From Jaapia argillacea MUCL 33604 (Eukaryota; Basidiomycota; Agaricomycetes; Jaapiales; Jaapiaceae): 64,000 bases of DNA. Location: positions 1-64,000 of the forward strand of contig KL197760.1 of assembly GCA_000697665.1 (NCBI GenBank), read 5' to 3'. A program made the position numbers and the translations under genes. The notes beneath the pieces were generated by a model. The model saw only the letters and a program-made list of their open reading frames with translations, searched no databases and was not told where the DNA came from. Positions 1 through 11,755 of the stretch are shown one piece after another (positions within the stretch are counted from its first letter, which is position 1; the number at the start of each line of letters is the position of its first letter).

Positions 1-335
1 TGCTTCATTGTTCTATCTTCATTGTTCGTCGTCATTGTTCTGAACTTTAACTCGCTCATCATTGTCCTTAGACATTGTCTAGTTTGTTATTGTCTATAGT
101 ACATTGTTCAATATTCCATTGTTCCTGTAGTATATAAGGACACCTACCTACTTTGTATTCGGTAGCTTGTCCACTTGAACAATACAGCGCTTTAGTTGTA
201 TCCTTCAACCGGTTCGCTCATTCTCGTCATCCTCTATTGCCTCAAGATCGTAGCCTGAGTACTAGTTAGCAAGAAATACCAAAAACGTACAAGCCTTATT
301 TGCTACCTTACGCTAACGCTAAGGCGCTCATAACA
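1..335 (+). mobile_element. LTR-like fragment, cut by the window edge
   Basis: The stretch looks like the right part of a retrotransposon long terminal repeat. It has many copies of a CATTGTT motif in its first 130 bases, a TATATAAGG box near 132, and an end in ...GCTCATAACA, a form I associate with Ty3-type LTRs of Agaricomycetes. No internal element follows; a minisatellite starts directly after it. It is therefore a solo or truncated fossil LTR. Its left end lies outside the window, so neither target-site repeats nor age can be judged. Confidence 0.45.
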
Positions 336-1090
336 AGCTGAGAGACTGGGGCCAAGGTGGACAAAGCACTCACATCCTGTAGATGGAACCCAGGAAGCAG
401 AGAACATGAGCTGGCTAAGAGACTGGGGCCAAAGTGGACAAAGCACTCACAATCTGTGGATGGAACCCAGGGAGCAGAGAACATGAGCTAGCTGAGAGAC
501 TGGGGCCAAAGTGGACAAAGCACTCACAAGCTGTGGATGGAACCCAGGGAGAAGAGAACATGAGCTGGCTGAAAGACTGGGGCCAAAGTGAACAAAGCAC
601 TCACATCCTGTGGATAGAACCCAGGGAGAAGAGAACATGAGCTGGCTGAAAAACTGGGGCCAAAGTGAACAAAACACTCACATACTGTGGATGGAACCCA
701 GGGAGCAGAGAACATGAGCTGGCTGAGAGACTAGGGCCAAAGTAGATAAAGCACTCACATCCTGTGAATGAAACCCAGAAAGCAGAGAATATAAGCTAGC
801 TGAGAGACTGGGGCCAAAGTAGACAAAGCACTCACATACTGTGGATGGAACCCAGGAAGCAGAGAATATGAGCTGGCTGAGAGACTGGGGCCAAAGTGAA
901 CAAAGCACTCACATCCTGTGGATAAAATTCAGGAAGCCAGGAAGCAGAGAACATGAACTGGCTGAGAGACTGGGTTCAAAGTGGATAAAGCACTCACAAG
1001 CTGTGGATAGAACCCATTGAGCATAGTACATGTAGTGGCTAAGAGACTGGGGCCAAAGTGGATAAGGCACTTACATCCCATGGATACCAA
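336..1090. repeat. 77-bp minisatellite, about 10 copies, intron-like units
   Basis: Units starting GTGGACAAAGCACTCAC (or close variants) recur at 357, 434, 511, 588, 665, 742, 819, 896, 981 and 1058. The spacing is exactly 77 bases except once, where an 8-base insertion makes it 85. Read on the minus strand, nearly every unit starts with GTGAGTG and ends with CCACAG, the 5' and 3' ends of an intron, with three bases (GAT, ATT, CTT, TAT) left between one unit's AG and the next unit's GT. Because 77 is not a multiple of 3, the open frames on both strands shift from unit to unit and are not read as a protein. The array lies just downstream, on the same strand, of the GTPase gene. Confidence 0.9.
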
Positions 1091-1215
1091 CACAATATTT
1101 GTGCTACCCATCTGTTCAGAACCAACTCCTCTTGGTTCTGACAATCTTTGTACACTGTCTCACATACTCTATGCCTTTGATCAGTTAGGGTCAATAATAC
1201 ACAAGCTTCTTACCT

Positions 1216-2253
1216 TTTAACTCCCCATTTTGCACACAAATCTAAATTATTCCTTTGAATACACACAAAAAGCTTCCTCAATGTATCATCTCCAAGGGCA
1301 TCTGCAGTCTTTTCCAGTAACTCATCACACTTTGCATCTGTCTCATTCATATCTAAATGACAAATCAATAACAAATCATATAGGACAATAAATCATACTT
1401 TCTTTGAAGTTTCAGATCTCTAGAAGGTGGAAACTTCATCCTACTGAATACACTTGCATATTCCTTGGTAAAACGATCAGATGCAGATATAGATGCCTGT
1501 TCCAAGGCATCCTCCTCCTCCAATCCCTTATTCATAAGGAATTCCTGAGTCTGTAGCACAAAGTCTTCAAATTTTGTGTATATTGCAATCACTGGCACTG
1601 CAAGGTGTTCACTTATATTTCTCTCAAAAGCAAATGATACTAACCTGCCCCAGGATCACACTCCTGAAAAAACCTTGCCTCTGCCCCAGTTAAGAGACGA
1701 CTAGCATTGTCAGCTGGGAGACAATACCTTTACACCCAGTTGATTAATGCCAGGACATTAGGTGGAAGGCTGACAACCTACCAGATGGCATGCAACTGTC
1801 TCGGGGAAGCTGTCTCGCTCCCTCGCTGTTGAATGAAGTCTTGTACAATCTTGAATTCCTCAGTGGATCCACATTCAAATCCACGGGAATCGTGAAAAAC
1901 ATATCGAGGATTGGCCGCAAATATCATTTCATTCTCGATGTCGTGGACACCCCGCTGTCGCTTGGTATTCGCTCATGGAATGATCAATCGATTTGCTACG
2001 TACCTCCCCGCTTGGTGCAACAGCTGAGAGGCCAATCTGGTAGGCCGATGGATTGTGATCAGGGCCTACCCCTCGTTGCCAAGTCAGATCTGGCACTCAC
2101 CTCTTCGCCTTCGGTGTTGTAGATCTTTGGTTGATCGGTCGTGTTGCAGACTTTTTGGAGAATCGTTGTTTTCCCTGCATTCGCCTTACCCATCACCAGA
2201 ACGCGGAATTGGTCATACTTCCACCTGAGGCGACGAACAGCTTGGTCGTCCAT
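1216..2253 (-). CDS. P-loop GTPase domain protein, C-terminus eroded or truncated
   Basis: Minus-strand exons can be read at 2253-2101, 1960-1782, 1727-1645, 1597-about 1395 and about 1353-1216. The first carries a Walker A/G1 motif GKANAGKT, the second the G3 motif HDSRG preceded by HDIENEMIF, the third the WYCLPAD segment, and the fourth the G4 region IAIYTKFED (usual form TKFD). The last exon reads CDELLEKTADALGDD, typical of the large Agaricomycete family of G-domain proteins of unknown role. Exons 1 to 4 join in frame. The step from exon 4 to exon 5 does not keep phase with any clear splice pair, and no C-terminal exons follow before the minisatellite. I read it as a real family member that is degenerate or fused into the repeat. 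The start is the first ATG before the P-loop; upstream exons may exist. Confidence 0.6.
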
Positions 2254-4960
2254 GGATGGCGGTACTGGTCAGAGTTCCGAGGAATCAGTCGACGATCGAT
2301 AACGACGATGAGCGCCTGCGAAAGTGTGCTCACACCTTGTCACAGTGGCGATGGGGATATCTCGGCGAAACACTTTGTCCTTGACTCACAAGTCGACCGT
2401 AGCTGCCTCTGGGGCGCACTGCATCATTGGCTCCTCCACGATTCTCATTTACTCTGAACACTTCTCCCATTGTCTTGCCAACTATTTCGGATTCAACCGC
2501 AGCAGCGCTATTGGACGTGTCAACTCTCACCGGTCTGTGACTGAGCCAATGTTGTCTCGTCATCTCAGGGTGGCTTCGTAGGGGTTTCTGGTGAGCTGAT
2601 ATCAGCCGCTCTTCCGCTCCAAAGTCTTGTGCCCGCCATCTCATCCCCGGTCAACGACCGCAGACATACAACCCGACTCTTCAAGGTCGGAGCAAAAGCA
2701 ATCCAGGCTGCGAATGCCACCGTTGTGGATCCAATTCCCCAGCCTACTGGGTCCTCTCCGCCCACTCACATACGGCTAATTCGATGCCGACATCCGCTTC
2801 GCCTTCAGGATGGCAACCCCAAACCCAGACCCCACCCTAATCAGAATCCGAACTCTCAAGCGCAGCTCATGAGCGCATTTGATGTGACTGTCGCGCTCAA
2901 CTCCAGCCAGTCGATGTGTGTCACGAAGAATTTCAGGGCAATTGTACGTCCGAACTTCCCTGTACCACATTTCTTACACTGACAGCGGAGTCATTTGTCT
3001 GATCTGCAGCATCGTCACCCCAGTAGCAGTCAAATGAGTCACAACTGTACTCCAAGACTATACTTCCCCTACTGCTATGCTACCGAATTGATGACGGTAT
3101 ACTGTATACACACTCAATGCACCCAATTCACCATCGCAACCGCGCCTTACAACGCATACTCGGATGACGGTCCATTCGTGTTGCTCACTTGAATTCCTCA
3201 CGTTCCTGCTCTCGGCGATTGCTGTAGGCGCTATACCCAAAACCATTCCTTCACCCTCGAATCTGGCGCGGCGCCCCATGACGTCCGTTCTTATCTCCAG
3301 GATCAGGACCCCACCCTCGTCTTCCATCGCGATGTTCCCAAAGCCATATTACCGCGGCAACTGACCTCGCTTCATCCACTATCACGCCAGCCGTTCATCC
3401 CGAACACATCCATCGACCTGATTTTACCTCGTTGATACATCGACGAGTAAAGATTGGAGCCAGTAGCGCCAACACGCCACGAGGGACTCCTAAGAGATTT
3501 TCGGTTGAGCGCCTTGTCCAGGCTGAAGAGGAAATTTGTGAGGGAGAGGGAGAGGGGCCCTGTGGTAAACAAAGGATCACGCTTCACAGGTGAGTTTCGA
3601 TGGCTTTGATATTCCCTCGATGTCGAGGCCTCTCTACATGCTTACACGAATCCTTCGTGGCTGAGGAGATAACACCGCGAAACAGCCAACATCAGCGATG
3701 GAGAAGTTGTCTCGTCTCTTACCGATGATGTCAGCTCGATGGTGAGATCGGGTGCCACCATCCTCGCAAGAACCCACAAGTCCACTCGCCGCGCATCACA
3801 TCAATCATCATCGTGATTCCTCTGACCAACGAGGACTACTTCAATGTATGGGTCCTGGGCCATCCGAAGTTGGACGTACACAACTACAGAAACGACGCAG
3901 AACTAATGTTTATGGTGTTCAGATTGGCGTATGGCGAGAAATGGGTCCTCGAGGGAACTAGACTATGGCTTCATCCTTCGCTTGGACGATGGGGGCGACG
4001 TCGGTCTGACCGTTCGTAACTGTGAGACCGATAGTTTCGTTCAACCGGTCGCTGAGAATCGTGTGGGACACAGGCGTCGCCCGTGCTGCCTCTCTCGCCT
4101 CCTCTTCCCGCTCAAGTTGCGCCTTCAAGATGGCGCTCACATCTCCAACTTTTCTCCATATTCCCTTGGAAACGCCGTCGTTCGCATGACGGTCCCAGCG
4201 ACTCCCATGATGTGTGCCTCCTTCGGGATCCCCTGATTTTTGCCGATTGCATTGTAGATGGTGGTTTTCACGGTAGAGGAGGGTCTGACGCCTAGAGGGC
4301 ACTGCGACTTTGGGACCTACTTTTTGGCGGTGAAAACACATGGATGGCTGTCAGGACATCCTCCACTTAGGTGCGTAGTTGAGCCTGGATAGTGGATAAG
4401 CACTCCGTTGTTAGGCGCTCACGAACTCTCTTGCAGCCAAAGAATCTCAGAAGCACGCCTCACTGCGATTGTAGGCCAATATGACCTACGTCTTCACCGC
4501 CCATATAAATCGAAACTCTATCCCCTGTTGAAGAGGATCGCGGATGTGAGGGCGGCGAGGGAGGAGAATGTCAAACGGGGGAAGGATCTTATTGTGAGGA
4601 ACCGGGCGTTGGAGGATCCGATTACTTACAATAGTGTTTCGGTACGGGAATGAGGATGTCGCTTCGGTGTGAGTGTCCTCCCAACATCCTTTACGAATAT
4701 TGTCGTCTGAGGCTCGATTGGACTAGCAGGGTATCTGAGTTTCCATTAGCCCTCCCTATTCGCATCTGGCGTCCTATATCATAATATACTTCATAAACTC
4801 ACCGACCAACAAGTCTTCTGCGCCACTTAGTGACCTACCGTAAATCCAGAAAAGGCGACCAAGTCGCCATAAAAGGAGAAGTCATTCGCGCGTGTTCCAG
4901 TTCAAGTCCCAGCTAGTTAACCTCCTCGTCTCTTCCCAGCCCCAGCCCCTCCAAGCCACC
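2254..4960. other. unresolved stretch with scattered coding-like segments
   Basis: No gene model could be built here. Coding-looking pieces are a plus-strand segment near 3800-3990 (reads IPLTNEDYFNVWVLGHP), a plus-strand segment at 4440-4653 rich in Lys/Arg/Glu and ending in a stop, and minus-strand segments at 2340-2560 and 4000-4280. None matches a family I recognise. The minus-strand pieces could be upstream exons of the GTPase gene; they could equally be remains of decayed genes. Confidence 0.3.
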
Positions 4961-5963
4961 ATGTTCGCCCTACTAACAATTCTATCCACCACTCTCCTTT
5001 CATACGCCCTCCCCTCCCCTACCTCCTGCCACCCATTTCGCACAATATTCACCACAAGCCAAAGCGATTCTTTCATCGCAATAAGCCCTCGCAATTCTTA
5101 CAACATGGCAGGAGACGGGTTGCATTTATACTTGGATAATCCCGGTGGCGATGTCACACGGAAAGGAGGGGTGAATAATAAAGTCGCGGATGGGGCTACC
5201 TTTAACTCCACATTCACTTTCTTGTGAGCCGTTTCCCTCTCTTGTATGGTTTGGCACTAATCGACGGAATGTAGGTACGGAAAAGTAACTTTTGATTTAT
5301 ACGCACCCATCTACGCTGGCGTAGTGACTGCAGCCATTCTCATAGGTACGTCCCTCGACCCTCGCAATCTCGCCTTTATTGATAAATTCTGAACCCATCC
5401 ACCGAACAGCTGATCAAGGCGATGAGATCGACATCGAACTCCTCGGCTCCCATCCCTCCCATTTCCAAACAAACATATTCGCTCCTCAACCTACAGACCA
5501 TGGACCTCTATACGGTGTATTCAGCAGCACAGACGACCTCCCTTCTGGAGACTCGGGCTCGGGAATCCAAGTGAGTTGTTTCCCGTTTATGCCAGATTAT
5601 AAAGGGTTGACGTTGTGGGCTGGAAGGTCATGCATAGCTATTCCATTGATTGGAACGCGGAGAGGATCATATGGAGTGTAGATGGGAAGGAGATCAGGAC
5701 TCTTCGTAAAGGTCATCATCCCATCCCTCCCATCCCGTTTTAATCCCCGTCACCCTAACACTTTGCTTACCCTACTATTAGATCAAACGATGGACGACTC
5801 AGCCCTCCATTTCCCGTCTCACCCCGTTCGTATCCAACTCGGTATTTGGGACGCTTCGAACCCCGCTGGGACTGCTGAGTGGGCGGGTGGACCTATTGAT
5901 TGGGAGCAGGTTCCGAAGAGGATGGAAGCTGTTTTCAAGAGTGTTCAGATGGAATGTCCGTGA
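4961..5963 (+). CDS. GH16 family cell-wall transglycosidase/glucanase, CRH type
   Basis: Five exons (4961-5223, 5275-5345, 5410-5570, 5627-5711, 5782-5963) join in frame to 253 residues. The N-terminus MFALLTILSTTLLSYALPSP is a signal peptide, so the enzyme is secreted. Residues 116-124 read DEIDIELLG, the GH16 catalytic signature: E117 nucleophile, D119 helper, E121 acid/base. Later segments SYSIDWNAERIIWSVDG and VRIQLGIWDASNPAGTAEWAGG are typical of CRH enzymes, which link chitin to beta-glucan in the wall. The protein ends soon after the catalytic domain (VQMECP) with no GPI-anchor tail or chitin-binding module, so it is probably soluble. The start has a CCACCATG context. Neighbours show no functional link. 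Family assignment is firm; CRH activity rather than plain glucanase is inferred from motif form. Confidence 0.88.
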
Positions 5964-6145
5964 TGGAGCGGGTTATGGGACGTTGGGAGAGTCTTGACAG
6001 AATGCAGAGTGTTTTTCGTCCAAGTGTTTCTTCAAGATTTGTATCAACTTCGTACCCGAGCCACACGCATACGAAACCATTATCGGTTCTATCGTACATA
6101 TAATTACAATGAACATACTATACACAATCTCGACTCAATCAACAA

Positions 6146-8326
6146 TTACCACGACTCTTCATACTGATCATCAGCAGGCGCCTTAACCTCATACCTAGTC
6201 ATCAACGTAATCTCCTCTCCAGCTTTGACAGCACAAATCCACTCAAACTTGCCTTCCTTCTCACCTCCTCTTCCAGCCTTCACTTTCGACCACCTAACCT
6301 TCACATTCCCGTTCCCGTTCCCCTCTCTCCCCTCCCCACCCTCCTTCTCCTTCCCCTTCCCACCCGCCGCAGAACCGACAACAACAACCTCGCCCTCTTT
6401 GGCCTCCGCCAACCCCTCCGGTTTCCTCAACACAACCTTCACCTGTTTATCCTCCGTAACAGGAATGATATCCCTAACCACCAAATCACCCTCGATATCA
6501 AAAGTATGCTTGTTCTCGATGGTGGTTAAGACCGTGTAACCTGTCGTGGTGAATTGTTCGGAAAAGGCACCGAAGAAGGCGTTGGAGGAATCTTTCAGGG
6601 TGCGAGATTTGCGAGAGTAGGAGACGCGAAGGGCCGAGTCTATGCCTAGGGTACAGGTGAATGTATCGCCCGCAGGGATGTCCTGGGGGAGGGGTGAGGG
6701 TTAGTGAGGAGAGGGAGGGTAGTGGGGAGAGGGGGGCAGTACCTGGATGGAGGTTTTGGACATAAAACTTTCGTCGAGGAATACGCTGACTGGACCCGGC
6801 AATAGCCTATAATCGCTCGTATTCTTGATCTCAGCCTTTGAGAGACCTTAAGTATCAGTACCGGCGCAGCAAGGATCCATGACGAAACACTCACTTGTAA
6901 GTACGCAACGGGATTAACCCTAGGAACCGTTACGATCGAGACTTTCGAGTCAAAAGACAAAGTGGCGATGGATACTTGATGAGCTTCTCCGTCGCTTGGG
7001 ATACTAGCCTCTCCTTCGACTGTATACGAAATGGATAGGGGACTGACGCTGACTACAGCTGTAGTCTCAGCTAATGGACCGATGGTGGCGGTTTCATCAG
7101 CACCCGCTACACTTTCGTCAGCCCAGCTGTCATCCATGACGCTACCGCCGGCGCCGCCGACACTTCGTTCACGGTCCCGTTCGCGATCGCGATCGGCGTA
7201 ACCGTCTGTTTCTTGTCGGCGAGACTTGGATTTGAAAGACGCGGAACGGAGGACACCTACTAGTTGTGATTGAGGTGCTGCCATACTAGCCATAGGCGGA
7301 GGGGGAGGAGGTGCGGGTGGACCACCACCGGGAGCCATGCTCATCCTAGTCTTCTTTTGCACGCTCAACAGATTGGAAGAACCGTACCATTGTCTCCTCT
7401 GTTGCAGTTTGACCACTTCTAGTTCGGGTACTTTTTGAGAGGTGGTGTCGGACGATGAGGTGCTGAGAGTCAGGGAAGTGTCCGTCCAATCTTCGCCTGT
7501 ACTTTGGATTACGCGTCCGCGGTATTGGAGGGTTATCGAGGAAGGTGGTTTGCCCTTTTCGGTTATGGCATGGAGGTCATAGGTCGGTTCCCAATTGACG
7601 TTTCCGACGACTGGCGTAAGGGGGTGGAGGTGAGCGGGAGAGGGAGGGGAGAGAAGGGAGGAACGTACTATAGGTTAATTTGAGATCTAGGTGCCCTCCG
7701 TTCTCGGAGACGATGACCACTGTTACTTCGCCATTGGTAGCACCTTTCTTCTCCGGCACCTTCTTCGTCTCTTTATCAATCTCCTTCTGCACCTCCAAAA
7801 TCTTCCTATCAATCTCTGCCACAGCTTTCTTATTCGCCAAACCCAATTCTACGAACTTGGATAGGAAGCTTAATAGTTGTTCCGGTGGTACGTCTTGGGC
7901 TTTGAGGGTTTCACCGTAGGCGAGGAGGATGTCGGATTCTTGGGTACGGACTTTACGTTCGGCTTCGAGGGCGAGTTTTTGGGTTTGGAGGGCGTGGTGG
8001 GTGGTGGATTGGGAGGCGGATTGGGACAGAGGTTTTGGAGGTGTTAGGGTGCATACTACGTCGAAGAGACGGGCGTCGCCTAGGCCTGAGATGCGAGCGG
8101 ATTCGGTGTCGATGGAACTGGGGAGACCGGTGATTTGGATTTTGTTCTGGCCGGGCTTTGGGAGAAGTCAGTATGAAGAGGAGAGGAGAGGAGAGGAGAG
8201 GTGGGGATGAAGGCTTACCTGAAGGTCGAGAGAGAAAGTGCGGAGGACTTCTGCTTTGGAAGATTTGAAGACGGTCACTGCTTTTACTGGATGATCAGAG
8301 GCTTTGATGTTGGTTACAGATACCAT
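6146..8326 (-). CDS. DUF4139 domain protein (mucoidy inhibitor A-like)
   Basis: Five exons (8326-8219, 8155-7669, 7610-6895, 6835-6743, 6682-6146) keep phase and give 646 residues. The start MVSVTNIKASDHPVKAVTVF is the N-terminal DUF4140-type beta region. A Lys/Glu-rich coiled coil (AVAEIDRKILEVQKEIDKE) follows. The core shows the DUF4139 hallmarks GNVNWEPTYDL, GEDWTDTSLTLST and NTSDYRLLPGPVSVF. A proline run (PAPPPPPP) lies in a linker near the middle. The protein ends with a charged Gly/Lys/Glu segment and a short beta stretch ending EESW. The family is widespread in fungi and bacteria but its biochemical role is unknown. No signal peptide is seen, so a cytosolic location is likely. Confidence in the model is high because all four introns fit. 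Confidence 0.9.
8176..8202. repeat. GGAGA microsatellite inside intron 1 of the DUF4139 gene
   Basis: About five tandem GGAGA units form a purine tract (pyrimidine tract on the coding strand) within the 63-base first intron of the minus-strand gene. It lies between the donor at 8218 and the acceptor at 8156 and may act as the polypyrimidine stretch of that intron. Confidence 0.8.
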
Positions 8327-9327
8327 GATGGTGATAATGGGGTGAAGAGTGAGAGTGCGGGTGGGATAAATAGGAGTTGGTGGGTTTTATAGCGGCTGTT
8401 TATGCTGTCCTGCTGTCCAATATATTTCGATGAAATTGCGAGACTTCTTCCGCAAGGCACAGCCGTCGCTTGGACGACGCAGTAACGTTGGCAAAGCAGT
8501 CATTTCGGGACCGATACACAATTATGGTGGGCCAAGGTTGGTGCACAGAGTTGAATAGGGGGACTGCATGGGTTCGATCTTATGCGCAGGTCATGCGCAG
8601 TGCTCCGATCCTTCCATTTTGGAACGCAGCTTGTTGTAGACTCATGAATTTCTCAGGACCGACGTCGAGTTCGAAATCTCTCATGGCAATGCCCTGAAGC
8701 TGACCGAGACCAAGGAGTAACAGGGGCGAAAGATTCATCTCCATGGGCAACAAATGGGCTAGCAGTTGGTTATCGGAGTCGAGCCTCGCATAGCTGATCC
8801 TGATTTCCCATTCTCTCTGCTGTGTTCGATGACTGGATTCTGGACGCATAGACTTCGCTGCACTAAGATTGCCTATACGCTGCTCGGGTCCACGTAAGTA
8901 TGGGGAGGAGAGTACTGGACTCTAGTGCAGTGGGAGGCTGCGATAAAGGGTGTAATTCAAGTGTACTTTCAAGTTTCCGACTGTTTCCAACCTGGGGGCA
9001 AGTTCTGCTGGATACTGTGACTATTTGTATTTCCTCCATAAGCTTAAGTTGACCGGTGCGCCAACACGTCCTCTCTGAAGCTATCATCATCTCTGAAGAA
9101 TACTGTGGCGGGAGCCTATACGGGGTGACGCAAATGACGTCGCCACGATCTCAACCTCGCCTGTCCACTCTGTCCACTATAAATTCGGGTACGTCATGCT
9201 GAGGTCAACTATTCCATCACATTTCTTCGGCAGCTAGTCCCCTCTCGTTTATAAAGAGTCACCATGTGTCTCTACCGCCAACAATCTCTCCGACCACAAC
9301 TGCCACCACTCGAAACTTCTCGTTACA
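8327..9327. other. intergenic, one possible small minus-strand ORF
   Basis: The only protein-like piece is a minus-strand ORF at 8849-8580, 89 codons, with a hydrophobic stretch (LSPLLLLGLGQLQGIAMRDF). It resembles no family I know. It has no clear introns and could be a short orphan gene or chance. The rest of the interval holds promoters: upstream of the DUF4139 gene on the left, upstream of Con-6 on the right. Confidence 0.3.
9178..9184 (+). promoter_or_regulatory. TATA box of the Con-6 gene (likely)
   Basis: CTATAAATTC lies about 145 bases before the Con-6 ATG with a pyrimidine-rich stretch in between, a usual core-promoter arrangement for a strongly regulated fungal gene. No expression data support it here. 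Confidence 0.45.
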
Positions 9328-9738
9328 ATGGCATCGAGCAGAAACTTTGAATCGGAGCCCACGCGCGTCGCTGGTGGTCACAAGGTTCGTTGCGACACTT
9401 AGGCATAACGAGGGTCGCGGCTAATTCCCCACCACTCGACTGGTATTAGGCCGCACTCAAGAATCCAAACGTTTCGGAAGAAGCAAAGGAACGTTCCCAA
9501 GCCGTTCTCGATGATTTGGAATCGAGTGGCGAGCCGCAGCGCTACGCCGATGAGCGTGATAGCTCCAAGGACGAGACTCGCGTGAATGCAGGCTACAAGG
9601 CCACCATGAAGAGTGAGTCTTGGACGTTGAACATCGTCATGGAAACACCTCGCTCATGGTACGCGTTTAGATCCCAATGTCTCCTCGGAGGCGAAGCAGC
9701 ACGCCAAGGAAGTGCTGGAGGACAAGGGAGCTATCTGA
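9328..9738 (+). CDS. conidiation-specific protein 6 (Con-6) family small protein
   Basis: Three exons (9328-9384, 9450-9612, 9671-9738) join in frame to 95 residues. The protein holds two Con-6 repeats: GGHKAALKNPNVSEEAKERS and a second, GYKATMKNPNVSSEAKQHA, followed by KEVLED. These match the family pattern G-x-K-A-x-x-x-N-P-x-V-S-x-E-A-K. Con-6 proteins are small hydrophilic proteins first described as abundant in Neurospora conidia and are found widely in filamentous fungi; the molecular role is not known. Both introns fall just before or inside a repeat, so the two repeats share a similar exon structure and probably arose by internal duplication. The gene is convergent with the coiled-coil paralogue to its right. 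Confidence 0.9.
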
Positions 9739-9854
9739 GTATCATCGTTTCATCTTCAGCGGAAGCAACAATGTATTTCTATGCGTGTAATGAACTTTTC
9801 CCACCCAATAAGGCGAAAAGAGCACCCACAAGACAATGAAGCAAGGCACCCTCC

Positions 9855-11449
9855 TCAGCTGTCTGAGTTCTCAACTTCTGAGTCCTCCGAATCGTCCGAA
9901 CGATCGACTTCACTTTCATCGCTTTCACTTTCATCACACTCATCCTCAATGACAGCAATCTCCGGACACGGCTTCGATTTCTTCGACGCGGGTTTAGCGG
10001 AACGACCAGATGAGATATCCTTTCTCTTTTTCGATCCGGCCGCAGAGGCTGGGTTATTGTTGGTGGGGACTCCACGTCGGAGGTGCTTTGGAACATTCGC
10101 AAAGGTCTTCCCATCATTCTGAAGTTGGTCGCAGAGTTGACGGTTGAACCCGACACGTTGAAAGCCGAGGCAGGTCGCCAGTGCGACCCCTGGCTTGTAC
10201 ATCGCTTCCGAGCAGGCGTCTCGAGGTACAGACCTGGACATCATCCGTGCTTTAACCTGACAGCAGTGAGACATTTGTGGAGCCGTTCCGAAGTTGTCAA
10301 CCGTACCGTCTTGTCTATCTTCCTATACTCGTCCTTGGTCAGAGCCGGGAGTGTTATACACTTGAATGTCCCGGCGTAATAGGTCCTCCCATCCGACCCT
10401 AGATAGAACAGTTCCTGCATTTGACTGGCGAAGCCTTTACGGTTTAAGTATGGCACCCATTTCTGCTCGTCGCTGTCAACTTGATAACGGAAATCTGCGC
10501 CAGGTAGGAGGGCATGTTCGGTATCCGAGCAAGGAGTCGACGTGAATCCTGGCCACCAAGCGATCTGTCGTGTAAAGTAAAAGTAGTTGGGGGAGATGCT
10601 GACAGCAAAACATTAACCCGGATCCGACGCTATTCGCACTTGGCGCTTACCACAACTTGATCGCGGCCTGAAGGTATACCACTCAGTCGTTTGCTTCCAG
10701 ATCTCATTCTCATTCAATGCTCACCTGTGTCAATCCCTTCCTTGGCTTGAGACGACCAGGAAAAGCTGGCTGAAGTTCTGAGTATGACGGCAACCCAGGA
10801 ACGGCGGGCAATTGCGCCATGACTTCAGTGAAGGATCTCTGAAATAGGTTCGAGAGATGAAGAATTTCATGACAAGAGGACCAACCGAAGGACCCACGAA
10901 GTTCTGGGGTGGGGTGTCGTTCCGGCGCTCCTTCGCCATTTCCAAGGACTTCTTCAAATCACAAATCTATGGATCGAGTGAGCCCTCAAATTCCAGAAAG
11001 GGTGATCTCAGAGACCTTTGCTTCATAAGTTTTTTGGTTCTTCTCAAGGAGCGACGTCAGTCGCTCGATCTCTTTGGTTCCCTAAGTATGAGAGTCAGGT
11101 CACCAACCTTGCACAACAATGTACATCATGGTAGCTACCTCGCTTATGACGGGCTTCACGTCAGCTTTCTGCTTCAGTGATACCACCTGAGCCTTCAGCT
11201 GCTGAGTCTCGGAAGTCAAAGACTGCACCCGCTCTTCGAGGTCACGATTCCTCAAGGCAAGTTCTGGATCGCGATTCTAGATGCACATGTAACAGAAACG
11301 CAGACGTCAGATACATAACAGGAACTTCGATCGTGTCTACTCACAGCTTCCTCGGCCTCTCGCAGACGTGCTCTGGTACGGAACAATTCCTGCCCAATGA
11401 GGGTCAGCATTTCGGCTGCCAGTTGTGGACTCTCAGCTATGGCATCCAT
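9855..11449 (-). CDS. coiled-coil protein with basic/acidic tail, paralogue A
   Basis: I do not recognise a named family. The start MDAIAESPQLAAEMLTLIGQ lies at 11449, with the first exon ending at 11345 before a GTGAGT donor. A coiled-coil exon follows (RNRDLEERVQSLTSETQQLK), then linker exons (MAQLPAVPGLPSYSELQPAF), then a folded-looking core with TSTPCSDTEHALLPGADF and YYAGTFKCITLPALTKDEY, and finally LGFQRVGFNRQLCDQL and a tail rich in Lys then Asp/Glu/Ser. Each block has a counterpart in paralogue B downstream of 11756. Compared with B, copy A lacks the roughly 15 residues B has as VKKFVFVATIPN, and the frame between CLTAVRLKHG and the last block is not settled; an intron or a deletion lies there. 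The Lys-rich segment KKRK suggests nuclear entry. Function is unknown. Confidence 0.6.
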
Positions 11450-11755
11450 GCTGACAACAGGCTACTGTGCTTGGCGGTGGAATTCAGGACCAAGGAGGGT
11501 CGGAAATGTAACTGTCAACTACCGTGGAGGTTGAGGAAAACACGAGGGCCACACAGCTGCGTTACACGCTTCTCTGGGCTTCTCTACAATTCCGTCGTCA
11601 CATCTCGGCAAGCCACGCAATCGCGCCAGGGTAGCTTGCTCGAATACAAGTGCAATTATATCGAATCTAAGCTTAGGTATCGACAATACTGCCAATTGCG
11701 ATCGATCTGGCATATCAACGACGGAAATCACTGGGCCTCCGGTTGCACTGGATGA

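Noticed and set aside
415-1144. Overlapping open frames on both strands, 61-76 codons each
   Set aside because: They arise from the 77-bp minisatellite; the frame shifts by two bases per unit, so no one protein is kept.
11177-11755. 192-codon plus-strand frame
   Set aside because: It is antisense to the start of coiled-coil paralogue A and its upstream region and has no motif.
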